Origin: Nitrososphaerota archaeon
GTDB lineage: Archaea > Thermoproteota > Nitrososphaeria > Nitrososphaerales > UBA183
NCBI GenBank assembly: GCA_029784795.1
Contig: JAFMAW010000001.1
Span: 89,370 to 153,369, forward strand
Length of the DNA: 64,000 nucleotides
Reading direction: 5' to 3'
Positions 57,897 through 64,000 of this stretch are shown here, piece by piece. Numbering within the stretch: position 1 is the stretch's first letter; each line of letters starts with the position of its first letter. Under the pieces are notes generated by a model, which saw only the letters and a list, made by a program, of their open reading frames with translations, searched no databases and was not told the origin of the DNA. Made by a program: the position numbers and the translations under genes.

Positions 57897-59210
57897 TTGC
57901 AAGAGCCGTTCTCTCCCGCTGACCTCAAGGCGAGGGTAGGCAGGCAGGTCCGCCTCGAAGGGTGGGTCCACGACGTCCGGGCCCTCGGGGGGATCAGCTT
58001 CGTCCTCCTGCGCAACTCCAGGGGGGTGGTCCAGGTGGCCGTCCCCAAGAAGGCGGTCCCACCGGAACTCTTCGCCCTGGTCTCCGGGCTCCACCAGGAG
58101 GACGTCATCTCCTGCGTCGGCGAGGTGAAGGAGAGCAAGGCTGCCAGGATGGGTTTCGAGATACTCCCGTCGTCCATCGACGTCGTGGCCAGGGCCGCGG
58201 CCCCGCTCCCACTTGACCCGAGGGGGGTGACCCCGGCGGCGCTCGACACCCGCCTCGAGTGGAGGTCCCTGGAGCTCCGCAGGCCGGAGACGGCCGCGGT
58301 GTTCACCATCGAGAACGCCCTGGTCCAGGGGTTCGAGGAGTACCTCCAGGGTTCCGGGTTCATCAGGGCCTTCACCCCGAGCATCATCGGCGGGGTGTCT
58401 GAGGGCGGGTCCGAGGTCTTCAAGATCGACTACTACGGGAGGGAGGCGTTCCTCAGGCAGGACCCGCAGCTCCACCGGCAGCTGACCATCGCCGGGGGGT
58501 TCGACAGGGTGTACGACCTGGGGGCCAACTGGCGGGCAGAGCTTTCGCACACCCCGCGCCACCTGAGCGAGCACAGGACCATAGCCCCTGAGATGGGGTT
58601 CGTCGCGGACGAAAAGGACGTGATGCGCGTCGAAGAGGAGATGATGGTCCACGGCATAGAGAAGGCGAACAAGAGCTGCTCCGGGGAGCTCTCCCTGCTG
58701 AAGCGCGAGCTCCCGATGCCGGAGCTCCCCCTCCCCGAGATAGACTTCCCAGAAGTCTACGGAATCCTCGAGTCGAAGGGGAAGAAGCTCCCCAGGGGGG
58801 AGGACCTCGACGAGGAGGCGAAGGACGTCCTGGCGGCCTACGCCAAGGAAGAGCACGGGTCCGACTTCTTCTTCGTGAACAGGTTCCCGTCCAAGCCCAA
58901 GCCCTTCTACATCATGAGGTACGACGACGACCCTGAGTTCGCCAGGTCCACGGACTTCTTCTTCGGGAGCCTGGAGCTCTCGTCGGGGGGGCAGCGGGAG
59001 CACCGCCACGAGAAGATAATGGCGCAGATCAAGGAGAAGGGGATGGACGCGAAGGCCCTCGAGTGGTTCACGGAGCCCTTCCGCTACGGGGTCCCCCCGC
59101 ACGGAGGGTTCTCCTTCGGCATAGAGCGGTTCGCGGCGAAGCTCCTCGGCATCGAGAACGTCAAGGAGGCGGTGCTCTTCCCGAGGGACCCGGAAAGGCT
59201 CCAGCCCTAG
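57897..59210 (+). CDS. aspS: Aspartyl-tRNA(Asp/Asn) synthetase
   Basis: A 437-residue class IIb synthetase. The anticodon-binding OB domain opens with VGRQVRLEGWVHDVRALGGI, and class II motif 2 is RAELSHTPRHLSEH near residue 210. GSEVFKIDYYGREAFLRQDP and, near the end, GGFSFGIERFAAKLLG (motif 3) follow. The longer open frame starting at 57399 runs inside the preceding gene; TTG 57897 lies at the leaderless distance from TATA CCTATTTC (57865-57872). Archaeal enzymes of this type often also charge tRNA-Asn when no AsnRS exists. Confidence 0.94.
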   Translation: MQEPFSPADLKARVGRQVRLEGWVHDVRALGGISFVLLRNSRGVVQVAVPKKAVPPELFALVSGLHQEDVISCVGEVKESKAARMGFEILPSSIDVVARAAAPLPLDPRGVTPAALDTRLEWRSLELRRPETAAVFTIENALVQGFEEYLQGSGFIRAFTPSIIGGVSEGGSEVFKIDYYGREAFLRQDPQLHRQLTIAGGFDRVYDLGANWRAELSHTPRHLSEHRTIAPEMGFVADEKDVMRVEEEMMVHGIEKANKSCSGELSLLKRELPMPELPLPEIDFPEVYGILESKGKKLPRGEDLDEEAKDVLAAYAKEEHGSDFFFVNRFPSKPKPFYIMRYDDDPEFARSTDFFFGSLELSSGGQREHRHEKIMAQIKEKGMDAKALEWFTEPFRYGVPPHGGFSFGIERFAAKLLGIENVKEAVLFPRDPERLQP

Positions 59211-59743
59211 GAGTGCAGGCTGGCCGCGACCTCGCGCTCGGTCTCAACCAACAGGTCGATCCCTCTGGCGCGCTTGACAGTCTCTCTGAGCTTGTCGAAG
59301 TCCCCCAGCCTCCTCTCGCTCCTCTTGGCCGGGACCACGACCTTGGTCTTCTTCTCCCCGTCCGGGAGCCAGACGGTGTTCACCGTGAGCACCCTGGCCG
59401 GGTAGAACACCTCTTCCAGGAACTGCCTGTCGCTCACCCCCGCCCCCACCAGGTACGCCTTCCCCTTCAGCGCCCCCTCCAGCTCTTCGTGGAGCTGCGG
59501 GTTCGACCTCAGCGAGGCCATATCGGACCGCTCGAACTCAAGCACGTAGGAACCGCGCGTCTCAGTGGCGCGCTTCAGCGTGACCTTGGCCAGCTCGGGG
59601 AACCTGTCGGCCAGGCTGGCGATCGCCCTGGACGCATCGACGTCGGCATGCGTTATCTCCCCCTTCGAAAGCCTCGCCTCGCAGTTACCGCAGAGTATCC
59701 CTGTCTTCGCGTCGAAGGCGCAGATGGGGAGCTTTGGCTGCAT
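59207..59743 (-). CDS. KH-domain-like RNA-binding protein with N-terminal zinc knuckle
   Basis: The 178-residue protein begins PICAFDAKTGILCGNCEARL, in which Cys8, Cys18 and Cys21 (plus perhaps another ligand) suggest a zinc knuckle. KH-like alpha/beta segments follow (FPELAKVTLKRATETRGSYV; LEFERSDMASLRSNPQLHEE), then a C-terminal part VLTVNTVWLPDGEKKTKVVV. This arrangement is conserved in many archaea, but its function is not established; RNA binding in transcription or translation is inference. The ATG is leaderless relative to TTTTTTATG at about 59770. It is convergent with aspS. Confidence 0.7.
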   Translation of the reverse strand: MQPKLPICAFDAKTGILCGNCEARLSKGEITHADVDASRAIASLADRFPELAKVTLKRATETRGSYVLEFERSDMASLRSNPQLHEELEGALKGKAYLVGAGVSDRQFLEEVFYPARVLTVNTVWLPDGEKKTKVVVPAKRSERRLGDFDKLRETVKRARGIDLLVETEREVAASLHS

Positions 59744-59886
59744 CTCTGAGGGCGCTCGCTATACGCGCATAAAAAATGTTCGGAGGCCCCTGCGGCAAGG
59801 AGCGCCTGGTGCGCCCCCCGGGGCCTCAAAGCCGCCGCTGGCTGACGGGGTGCAGCGGGGCTTCCATCGGCCGTCTCCTGGGATCT

Positions 59887-60195
59887 TTACTTCCCGAGCT
59901 TGATCTCTATGGAGGAGACGTTGTTCATTCCGCCGGTTATGGTGCTCTTGACCTGCTCCGTGTTGATGGAGATGTTCTGCACCCGCACGTCGGTGGCGAA
60001 CCTCTTCGTCAGGACCTGGGCCACGTCGACCGCCCGCGAGATGGCTCGTCCGCGAGCCTTCACGGTGACCACGTTGGATCCGTTGTTGATCTGGGTCAGG
60101 ACGGCGAGGACGTAGTTCATGGTCGGTTTCTTCCCGACGTAGATGGTGTTTGGTTCGCGTGGTTGCGCTTCTTCGTGTTCTGGTTGGTTGGACAT
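59887..60195 (-). CDS. albA: Chromatin protein Alba
   Basis: A 102-residue DNA/RNA-binding protein. The acidic-basic start is followed by NTIYVGKKPTMNYVLAVLTQ, with the Lys pair (GKKP) that is acetylated in relatives, then VTVKARGRAISRAVDVAQVL and SSIEIKLGK at the end. The length suits the family with an extra 15-residue N-terminal tail. The TATA box TATATAT (60219-60225) predicts an essentially leaderless transcript from 60195. Confidence 0.96.
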   Translation of the reverse strand: MSNQPEHEEAQPREPNTIYVGKKPTMNYVLAVLTQINNGSNVVTVKARGRAISRAVDVAQVLTKRFATDVRVQNISINTEQVKSTITGGMNNVSSIEIKLGK

Positions 60196-60403
60196 TGATA
60201 CGTCGCTTCGTCCCGGCCTATATATCCGCTGTGGACATGTTGTCCATCGAGCCGCGGGCAGGTCCGGGTCCCTGAGCCGGTCTCATGGCGCCCCTGCGCC
60301 GCCGTTCGGCTTCCAGATGGCCCGCGTCCACCGCCTTCGCGCCCGCTCTGCCCTGGGACGAGCCAGACGCTAACTTTAATCCCCATGGCTTTGCGCGCCT
60401 GCT

Positions 60404-61501
60404 ATGCGCCTTTACGAGTATCAGGCGAAGGACCTTTTCCGAGAGTACGGCCTTCCGGTGCCCAGGTCGACCCTGGTCCGCGACGTCGCGTCGGTGCGGA
60501 CCGCGTTCACGTCGCTGAAGCCTCCCCTGGCTGTGAAGTCCCAGGTCCTGGCCGGCGGCAGGGGGAAGGCCGGCGGCATCGCCCTGGTGGACGGGCCGGA
60601 CAAGGCCGAAGTCGAAGCGAAGAGGATCTTCGGGCTCCCCATCGGCGGGGAGAAGCCGTCCGCCCTCCTGCTGGAGGAGGGCTTCCCGCACGATTCAGAG
60701 ATGTACCTCTCGGTGTCCTTGGACAGGGGGGACAGGTCCTTCGTGACGATAGCGGCCAAGGCCGGGGGGATAGACGTCGAGTCGCTGTCAGGCAAGGTCA
60801 TACGAAGGGTCCCATCCGAAGGGATCGACGAAAGGTTCGCGGGGGAGGTTGCCTCTGAGCTCAAACTGCAGGGGGAGCAGGCTGCCCAGTTCGAGAAGAT
60901 CCTGCGCTCGCTCGAGCGGCTCGCCAGGGAGAAGGAGTGCGAGCTCGCCGAGATCAATCCCCTCGCCGTGGGGAAGGACGGGCGGCTGATGCCGCTGGAC
61001 GCCAAGGTGATAGTCGACGACAACGCCCTCTTCCGTCACCCTGAGTTCGCCAAGCTCCACCCCGAAGACGAGTTCGAGGGGGAGGCGTCCCGCGAGGGGT
61101 TCGCCTTCGTGAGCCTGGACGGCGACATAGCCGTAGTCGGAAACGGAGCCGGGCTTGTCCTCTCTACCCTGGACCTGGTGGGGGACGCCGGGGGGAAGCC
61201 CGCATGCTTCCTCGACCTCGGGGGCGGTGCGCAGCAGGACCGGGTGGAGGCTGCCATACGCTTGGTCAACCGGCTGCCGGGCGTCCGCAGGATACTGGTC
61301 AACATCTACGGGGGTATCACCCGCAGCACCGACGTAGCTGCCGGGATCAAAGCCGTCATCTCCGAAGGCGGGCTGAAACCCCTCTACGCCAGGGTCAGCG
61401 GCGCCGAGGAGGGGGCCGCGCGGAAGATGCTGGAGGGGACGGCAGTGAAGATGTACAAGACAGCCCCCGAAGCGGTGGCTGCGGTGGTGAAGGGGGCATG
61501 A
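60404..61501 (+). CDS. sucC: Succinyl-CoA synthetase beta subunit
   Basis: The 365-residue ATP-grasp subunit converts succinyl-CoA, ADP/GDP and Pi to succinate and nucleoside triphosphate in the citric acid cycle. RLYEYQAKDLFREYGLPVPR and AVKSQVLAGGRGKAGGI are the N-terminal signatures. The metal/nucleotide block ELAEINPLAVGKDGRLMPLDAKV is near 190, and GGGAQQDRVEAAIRLVN near 275 precedes the CoA-ligase domain with NIYGGITR. The ATG lies exactly at the predicted start from TATA CTTTAATCC (60374-60382). Confidence 0.94.
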   Translation: MRLYEYQAKDLFREYGLPVPRSTLVRDVASVRTAFTSLKPPLAVKSQVLAGGRGKAGGIALVDGPDKAEVEAKRIFGLPIGGEKPSALLLEEGFPHDSEMYLSVSLDRGDRSFVTIAAKAGGIDVESLSGKVIRRVPSEGIDERFAGEVASELKLQGEQAAQFEKILRSLERLAREKECELAEINPLAVGKDGRLMPLDAKVIVDDNALFRHPEFAKLHPEDEFEGEASREGFAFVSLDGDIAVVGNGAGLVLSTLDLVGDAGGKPACFLDLGGGAQQDRVEAAIRLVNRLPGVRRILVNIYGGITRSTDVAAGIKAVISEGGLKPLYARVSGAEEGAARKMLEGTAVKMYKTAPEAVAAVVKGA

Positions 61502-61769
61502 CGGCCCCCGACTGCCTGAAGAGCTTCGTGCGGGCAACCGGTTCGTCTTCCTGACGCTCCATCGGAGCCGGAGCCGCGGAGGGGTCCGCCTCCCCGTCCC
61601 CGCGCGCCCTGTCTTTGTCCCTGGCGTACTCTCCGCCTGCGACGCCGGCCCGCAGAGCAGATCGGGGGGCCGCCCGCGAACCGGTCTGCGACGGACGGGG
61701 GCGCAGGCACCGCAGGATTGCGCGAGCAGGAACAAGAAATATAGACAGCCCGGGGCGGCCAGTGGGACC

Positions 61770-62654
61770 GTGAAAGTATTCGGAGTCGACCTGACGCCGT
61801 CAACGCCGATCATGGTACAAAACATCACGGGGAGGTATGGCCGCCTGCACACCAGGCTCATGCTGGACTACGGGACCAACGTCGCGGCCGGCGCGACCCC
61901 CGGCAAGGGTGGCCAGACAGTGGAGGGGGTGCCCGTGTACGACACCGTCGCGGAGGCGGCCGCGAAGACAGGCGCCAAGGTCTCGGTCTGCTTCGTCCCT
62001 GCCGAGTTCACCCTGGCAGCGGGGGTCGAAGCGCTGGAGGCCGGGGTGAAGTTGCTCGTCATAATCACGGAGCACGTCCCGGTGAGGGACGAGCTGAAGC
62101 TCGTGCAGCTGGCCCAGAGCAAGGGGGCGACGATAATCGGGCCCAACTGCCCCGGGATCATCGTCCCGGCCCAGAAGGTGAAGCTCGGCATAATGCCCGC
62201 CACGTCCTTCGCCCCCGGCGGGGTCGCCCTCTACTCGAGGAGCGGGACCCTCACCTACGAGATAGCGGGGCAGCTGACCGCGGCAGGCTACGGCCAGTCC
62301 CTCGCGGTGGGAATCGGCGGAGACCCGGTCAACGGGTCCACTTCGATCGAGTGGATGGACTGCGTCCAGGCGATGCCTGAGACGAAGGCCGTGGTCACCG
62401 TGGGCGAGATCGGGGGGGACGCCGAGGAGCGCCTCGCGCGGCACATACAGAAGTCTGGGTACAGGAAGCCCATCGTGGCCTACGTCGCCGGGAGGCACGC
62501 CCCCAAGGAGAAGAAGATGGGGCACGCGGGAGCGATAATCTACGGCAACGTCGGGACCGCCGACTCCAAGATACAGGCTCTAAGGTCAGCGGGGGTAGAA
62601 GTGGCGATGACCCCGATGGAGGTGCCCGCGCTGGTGAAGAAGGCTCTGGCATGA
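61770..62654 (+). CDS. sucD: Succinyl-CoA synthetase alpha subunit
   Basis: The 294-residue subunit is phosphorylated on the active-site His in GHAGAIIYGNVGTADSKI near residue 252. CoA-binding motifs are QNITGRYGRLHTRLMLDYGT near 10 and GVPVYDTVAEAA near 53; FAPGGVALYSRSGTLTYEIA is near 150. It starts with GTG at 61770 and is separated from sucC by 268 bases that contain its own TATA-like AATATAG at about 61738, so the two genes are not tightly coupled as they usually are. Confidence 0.94.
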   Translation: MKVFGVDLTPSTPIMVQNITGRYGRLHTRLMLDYGTNVAAGATPGKGGQTVEGVPVYDTVAEAAAKTGAKVSVCFVPAEFTLAAGVEALEAGVKLLVIITEHVPVRDELKLVQLAQSKGATIIGPNCPGIIVPAQKVKLGIMPATSFAPGGVALYSRSGTLTYEIAGQLTAAGYGQSLAVGIGGDPVNGSTSIEWMDCVQAMPETKAVVTVGEIGGDAEERLARHIQKSGYRKPIVAYVAGRHAPKEKKMGHAGAIIYGNVGTADSKIQALRSAGVEVAMTPMEVPALVKKALA

Positions 62655-63154
62655 GCCCCTGCGCCTCTCGGGCGCCCTGACGCGCTCGCCTCGGGCAGCT
62701 CTGCTTTGCCCCCGCCCGCCCGTCGTGAGCCAGGGCCCAGCCGGACGCCGCCCTCGTCCAACGGTCCTTCACGAGGCCCAGCGCCGCGAGGGCTCAGGGG
62801 CTACGACACGTGGGACTCGCGCATCGACAGCTTCTGGGCGATATGGCGGGGGTATGGCTCCGCTCCCATCAGCGCTGAAAGGATGAGCGCACTGGCCGGG
62901 TTCGAGAGGAGCTTGAACGCCCTCTGCGCCTTTGGCGCCTAGTCTCCTGCGGTCGCCCCCTTCTTCCGGAAGGCGTCCACGTCCCCTCCGGCGGAGCCCG
63001 CGGCCTTCGGGTTCACCGCCCTTGCAGCCTCCCGCTTTCCGTCCCCTTCTCGTTCGTCCACCAGGTCGCCCATTCGCAGCGCGCCCGCTCCGGCGTGCAG
63101 CCGCCATCTGAAAGCTTATAGTGGTGTCTCGGAGGTCGGCGAAGAGACGCTCAT
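62655..63154. other. Gene-poor stretch between sucD and eL40
   Basis: Roughly 500 bases with only weak ORFs. On the minus strand 63073-62939 encodes a possible 44-residue charged protein (GDLVDEREGDGKREAARAV and so on), and on the plus strand a short frame ends at 62942 with an AIWRGYGSAP segment. Neither has a convincing promoter. The AAGCTTATAG tract at 63112-63121 is the likely TATA box of the eL40 gene. Confidence 0.4.
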
Positions 63155-63322
63155 ATGCCAATCGCCGACGCCACGAAGAAGCAGATAGCCCAGAAGAGGC
63201 GACTCTTCCTCCAGGTCTGCCTGAGGTGCGGCGCCAGGAACCCGCTCAACGCAGCGAGGTGCAGGAAGTGCAAGTCCTCCGACCTGCGGCTGAAGAACAG
63301 ATCGGTGGGCCTGAAGAAGTAG
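63155..63322 (+). CDS. rpl40e: Large-subunit ribosomal protein eL40
   Basis: A 55-residue zinc protein: IADATKKQIAQKRRLFLQVC, then CLRCGARNPLNAARCRKCKS. The four Cys (C-x-x-C, then C-x-x-C) form the zinc site of eL40. The basic tail ends RSVGLKK. It starts with ATG 63155 and is too short for most gene callers' default cut-offs. Confidence 0.93.
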   Translation: MPIADATKKQIAQKRRLFLQVCLRCGARNPLNAARCRKCKSSDLRLKNRSVGLKK

Positions 63323-63395
63323 CCTGGGGCCCCGAGGGGTCCCCCTAGAGGGGTTTCAAGGGCTTAAATGCTGTCTCCTGTCGGCGCCTTTCGCT

Positions 63396-64000
63396 TTGGC
63401 AGACACCATACTGGTATTCGCCGTGGTGGCGGCCATCGTCTTCATGGGGTTCCTAGGGGAGCTGCTGTTCAGGAGGACGGGGGTGCCGTCTTTCCTCTTC
63501 CTCATCCTCATAGGCATAGTGCTGGGCCCAGGCTTCCACGTCTTCTCCGGGGCGGAGCTGAGCCCGTTCCTGGGGCTCTTCGCCGAGCTGACCCTGATAA
63601 TGATACTCTTCTACAGCGGCCTCCAGCTGAGGCTCAGGAGCCTCACCCAGGGGAGCAGGGCGGTGGCCCTCGTCGCCATGTACTTCTCCCTGTCCATGGT
63701 GGGGATAACCGCCTTCGGCCGCTTCGTCATGCACTGGGACCTGCTCGAGTCGATGATATTCGGCTCAATCATAGCCGGGCAGACCAGCACCCCGGTGGTG
63801 GTCCCCCTTGCCAGGTCGCTCAGGTTCTCGGCTGACACCGTCTCCCTGGTGACCATCGAGTCGGTGCTGAACTCCATCGTGGGGATCATCGCCTTCCTGG
63901 CCCTGGTCCAGCTGTACGCCTCCCCGGTGGTCAGCTTCGCCCTGTCCCTGACCAAGGTCGCCGCGACCTTCTCCATAGGCATAGTCCCGGCCGTGGCGTT
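63396..64000 (+). CDS. Cation/proton antiporter (CPA family), 3' part beyond the window
   Basis: From TTG 63396 about 200 residues are visible with at least five membrane helices: ADTILVFAVVAAIVFMGFLG, VPSFLFLILIGIVLGPGFHV, then LTLIMILFYSGLQLRLRSLT. A segment IIAGQTSTPVVVPL near residue 127 matches the unwound-helix region of Na+/H+ or K+/H+ exchangers. The TATA tract CTTAAATG (63363-63370) is correctly spaced. The C-terminal part, possibly including a TrkA-N domain, is outside the window. Confidence 0.85.
   Translation, partial: MADTILVFAVVAAIVFMGFLGELLFRRTGVPSFLFLILIGIVLGPGFHVFSGAELSPFLGLFAELTLIMILFYSGLQLRLRSLTQGSRAVALVAMYFSLSMVGITAFGRFVMHWDLLESMIFGSIIAGQTSTPVVVPLARSLRFSADTVSLVTIESVLNSIVGIIAFLALVQLYASPVVSFALSLTKVAATFSIGIVPAVA

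Noticed and set aside
61644..61717. 7-base inverted repeat GCCTGCG/CGCAGGC enclosing 60 bases, resembling a tRNA acceptor
   Set aside because: No T-arm (GTTCRA) or anticodon arm can be formed, so it is probably a chance repeat in GC-rich DNA.
62706..62942. 78-residue plus-strand ORF with a Trp-rich end
   Set aside because: Pro/Arg-rich first half, no promoter and no recognised motif; it overlaps a weak minus-strand ORF.
1..64000. CRISPR array, insertion sequence or rRNA operon
   Set aside because: No regularly spaced repeats, no transposase or terminal inverted repeats, and no rRNA core sequence were seen in the window.

Overview
The window is a GC-rich, densely packed piece of an archaeal chromosome. 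Archaeal markers are an archaeal histone, Alba, a CdvB/CdvC (ESCRT-III/Vps4) division cluster, eS17 and eL40, deoxyhypusine synthase, a KEOPS subunit, a TFB, BRE/TATA promoters about 26 bases upstream of many start codons, and intron-containing tRNA. Histone plus Cdv proteins point to the TACK group, most plausibly a heterotrophic relative of the Nitrososphaeria/Thaumarchaeota. This placement is inference; no rRNA or ammonia-oxidation gene is in view. Many genes appear leaderless and many start with TTG.

Layout. 1-6.4 kb: housekeeping (gdhA, tpiA, sua5, a THUMP protein, a five-gene overlapping operon tatD-eS17-serK-like-SAMP-cgi121, histone, tRNA-Glu). 6.4-9.8 kb: an accessory-looking stretch with a RelE-type toxin-antitoxin pair, gene-poor DNA, two tandem ribbon-helix-helix/coiled-coil paralogues and a ChrB-N-like protein. 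9.98-17.2 kb: a six-gene membrane complex related to group 4 hydrogenases whose catalytic subunit has lost all four Ni-Fe cysteines (an Ehr-type complex), followed by a UspA gene. 17.9-26 kb: a coiled-coil gene, a GNAT remnant, and a molybdenum-enzyme neighbourhood (UbaA/MoeB-rhodanese, MoaB, XdhC, CoxG, form II CoxL-M-S). 26-30.7 kb: PepF, a membrane protein, a degenerate translational GTPase, MsrA, AK6. 30.7-38.4 kb: a divergent type IV/Tad-like pilus locus with a VirB4/HerA-like ATPase, flanked by an aberrant TFB. 38.5-54.3 kb: deoxyhypusine synthase, K+-independent H+-PPase, a tRNA-Cys with two introns, diiron protein, MFS, cysS, a six-hairpin glycosidase, MBL nuclease, GtrA, ileS, phosphoesterase. 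54.4-57.4 kb: ESCRT-III, cdvB, cdvC. 57.5-64 kb: aspS, a KH-like protein, alba, sucC, sucD, eL40 and the start of a cation/H+ antiporter.

Most unusual result: the palindrome TGTAAC-N4-GTTACA (one half-site base degenerate in the third copy) lies immediately upstream of the TATA box of three transcription units: the ChrB-like gene, the Ehr operon and uspA. The first copy also lies between the TATA box and the start of the divergent ribbon-helix-helix pair. This outlines a small regulon controlling a redox/ion-pumping complex, with candidate regulators encoded next door. The pilus-VirB4 locus is a second candidate system, possibly for DNA exchange.
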